DNA of 27,648 nt. Source: a candidate division SR1 bacterium (lineage in GTDB: Bacteria; Patescibacteriota; Gracilibacteria; Absconditabacterales; Absconditicoccaceae). Both the position numbers and the translations under genes were made by a program. The notes under the pieces were generated by a model, which ran no database searches, had not been told where the DNA came from, and worked only from the letters and a program-made list of their open reading frames with translations. This document shows, in pieces, positions 27,001 to 27,648 of the stretch (its first letter is position 1; each line of letters starts with the position of its first letter). Location: the NCBI GenBank assembly GCA_025997135.1, contig BNUE01000012.1:1-27648 (forward strand). The letters run 5' to 3'.

Positions 27001-27648
27001 AACTGATCATGTGGTACATCGAATGGATGAAATAGCTCATCTCAGCCATCTGGCACTGCAGCCTGTAATCCAGGAAATGCAACTAATGTCTCTTTTACAA
27101 ACTGAAAATTTGGATGGATATGTGCTGGAGAGAACTGATGAAGTTCAGCAACTTGTTTCTCCTGTGCTACCAATTATACACCAAATTGATCTACCTGTGA
27201 AGCTAATACTCAGCAAGTAAGTTGCGGAACGGCTCCTGCTGGTGGTTCTCGGGTAAGCGGATACGATAAATTCACTCAGACGCGAAATGGAAGCGCTTGG
27301 ACTCCAGCTTCTGTACCTGCACCTAGTACAAATGGTGCTAGTTGTAGATTCCAGTGTAATACAAATTATACACCAAATTGATCTACCTGTGCTGCGAATA
27401 CACAGCAAGTAAGTTGTGGAACAGCACCAGTAAATGGTTCTCGGGTAAGCGGATATGATAAGTTCACTCAAACCTGGAATGGAAGTTCTTGGACTCCTGC
27501 TTCTGTACCTGCACCTAGTATAAATGGTGCTAGTTGTAGATTCCAGTGTAATACAAATTATACACCAAATTGATCTACCTGTGCTGCGAATACACAGCAA
27601 GTAAGTTGTGGAACAGCACCAGTAAATGGTTCTCGGGTAAGCGGATAT
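21037..27648 (+). CDS. Giant secreted cysteine-rich repeat protein (5' part, runs off window)
   Basis: 2204 codons are open without TAA or TAG; the end is outside. Signal peptide 1 to about 29 (K-K-L-F-G-I-L-L-S-S-V-F-F-T-L-G-T-V-S-L-A). Residues about 100-215 are head-like repeats of the I-G-G-G-x-x-N-x-I type; 239-260 read L-G-I-N-T-N-N-P-N-A-S-F-D, as in tail-fibre and trimeric adhesin proteins. Cysteine-rich part at about 287-560. Then about five Ig-like domains at 605-990, each beginning with a P-P or A-P-T strand and ending in D-x-A-G-N. From 990 on, cysteine-rich modules with a recurring Q-T-R-N-G, and C-x-x-x-Y segments as in EGF-like repeats. TGA is very frequent and often doubled. 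Probably a cell-surface adhesin; function is inferred from architecture. Confidence 0.88.
26541..27045 (+). repeat. Three 55-56-residue repeats in the giant protein
   Basis: Units starting near 26541, 26709 and 26874 (spacing 168 and 165 bp). Each has T-T-N-L-C, then a W/R-x-R/W-T-C-x-G-x-x-G-G core and a K-K-I-x-G-x-C-G or equivalent end. Copies 1 and 2 are nearly identical in DNA over about 90 bp (for example GGAACTTGACCTCGATCACG), while copy 3 is diverged. Confidence 0.8.
27172..27648 (+). repeat. 192-bp tandem repeats (64 residues) in the giant protein
   Basis: Units start at 27172, 27364 and 27556; the third is cut by the window edge. Each encodes N-Y-T-P-N-G-S-T-C, T-Q-Q-V-S-C-G-T-A-P, S-R-V-S-G-Y-D-K-F-T-Q-T and W-T-P-A-S-V-P-A-P-S. 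Units 2 and 3 are almost identical, so the array is young and likely varies in copy number. Confidence 0.92.

Noticed and set aside
27145..27600. 151-residue minus-strand ORF over the 3' repeats
   Set aside because: It is a low-complexity shadow of the tandem repeats of the giant gene, with no independent start signal or family match. The same holds for the 155-residue ORF at 21258-21725.
1..27648. UGA as selenocysteine or tryptophan
   Set aside because: The positions are invariant glycines (P-loops, G-L-G-N-P-G in Pth), Trp is encoded by TGG, and tandem TGA occurs in glycine-rich loops.
26541..27648. CRISPR array
   Set aside because: The repeats are 165-192 bp, contiguous, in frame and coding, with no short repeats separated by unique spacers anywhere in the window.

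Overview
The window comes from a UGA-recoding Patescibacteria (CPR) bacterium of the Absconditabacteria (SR1) / Gracilibacteria type, in which TGA is read as glycine (translation table 25). The proof is in the sequence. Almost every standard-code reading frame here is a fragment broken by in-frame TGA at conserved glycines. Reading TGA as Gly restores full-length proteins, for example peptidyl-tRNA hydrolase (M-K-L-I-V-G-L-G-N-P-G, where the three Gly are TGA) and the P-loops of TsaE, ComM and HflX. All intact genes end in TAA or TAG. The DNA is AT-rich, starts lack Shine-Dalgarno sequences, and promoter-like -35/-10 pairs repeatedly show a 16-bp spacer. The window does not decide between the two phyla.

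Layout. 1-4240: nusB-tyrS leftward; a membrane-anchored baseplate-J-like protein and pth rightward. 4240-6130: a leftward cluster of nine intact tRNA genes (Asn, Phe, Thr, Ala, Val, Asp, Met, Glu, Gly) with rpsT inside it. Two tiny GIY-YIG nuclease genes sit beside partial copies of tRNA-Gly and tRNA-Val, and in both partial copies a 16-bp palindrome replaces the anticodon region. 6245-7760: hflX with a long leader carrying a short upstream ORF and an intrinsic terminator. 7813-9822: tsaE and comM (yifB). 9897-11408: a PIN-PhoH ATPase gene with no TGA-Gly codon at all. 11524-13030: a CapA-like metallophosphatase and a small two-helix membrane protein. 13134-16214: a six-repeat SLH-domain protein and a SufS-type cysteine desulfurase. 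16228-16674: an antitoxin and a broken partner. 16818-19643: two pilin genes facing each other, sharing a perfect 131-bp inverted repeat and flanking about 1.5 kb of gene debris (a frameshifted, standard-code-like S51 peptidase and an AbiEii toxin remnant). 19862-20954: a SpoU/TrmH methyltransferase and a nucleoside-phosphorylase-superfamily protein. 21037-27648: the first 2204 codons of a giant secreted, cysteine-rich repeat protein that runs off the window.

Most of the left half is translation housekeeping (tRNA charging, peptidyl-tRNA recycling, t6A modification, S20, ribosome rescue) mixed with natural-transformation and surface functions. The right half is accessory: S-layer protein, pilins, giant adhesin-like protein, toxin remnants. 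This fits a small host-attached cell. The three most interesting systems are the putative invertible pilin locus, the tRNA-associated GIY-YIG elements with their anticodon-replacing palindromes, and the uORF/terminator leader of hflX.
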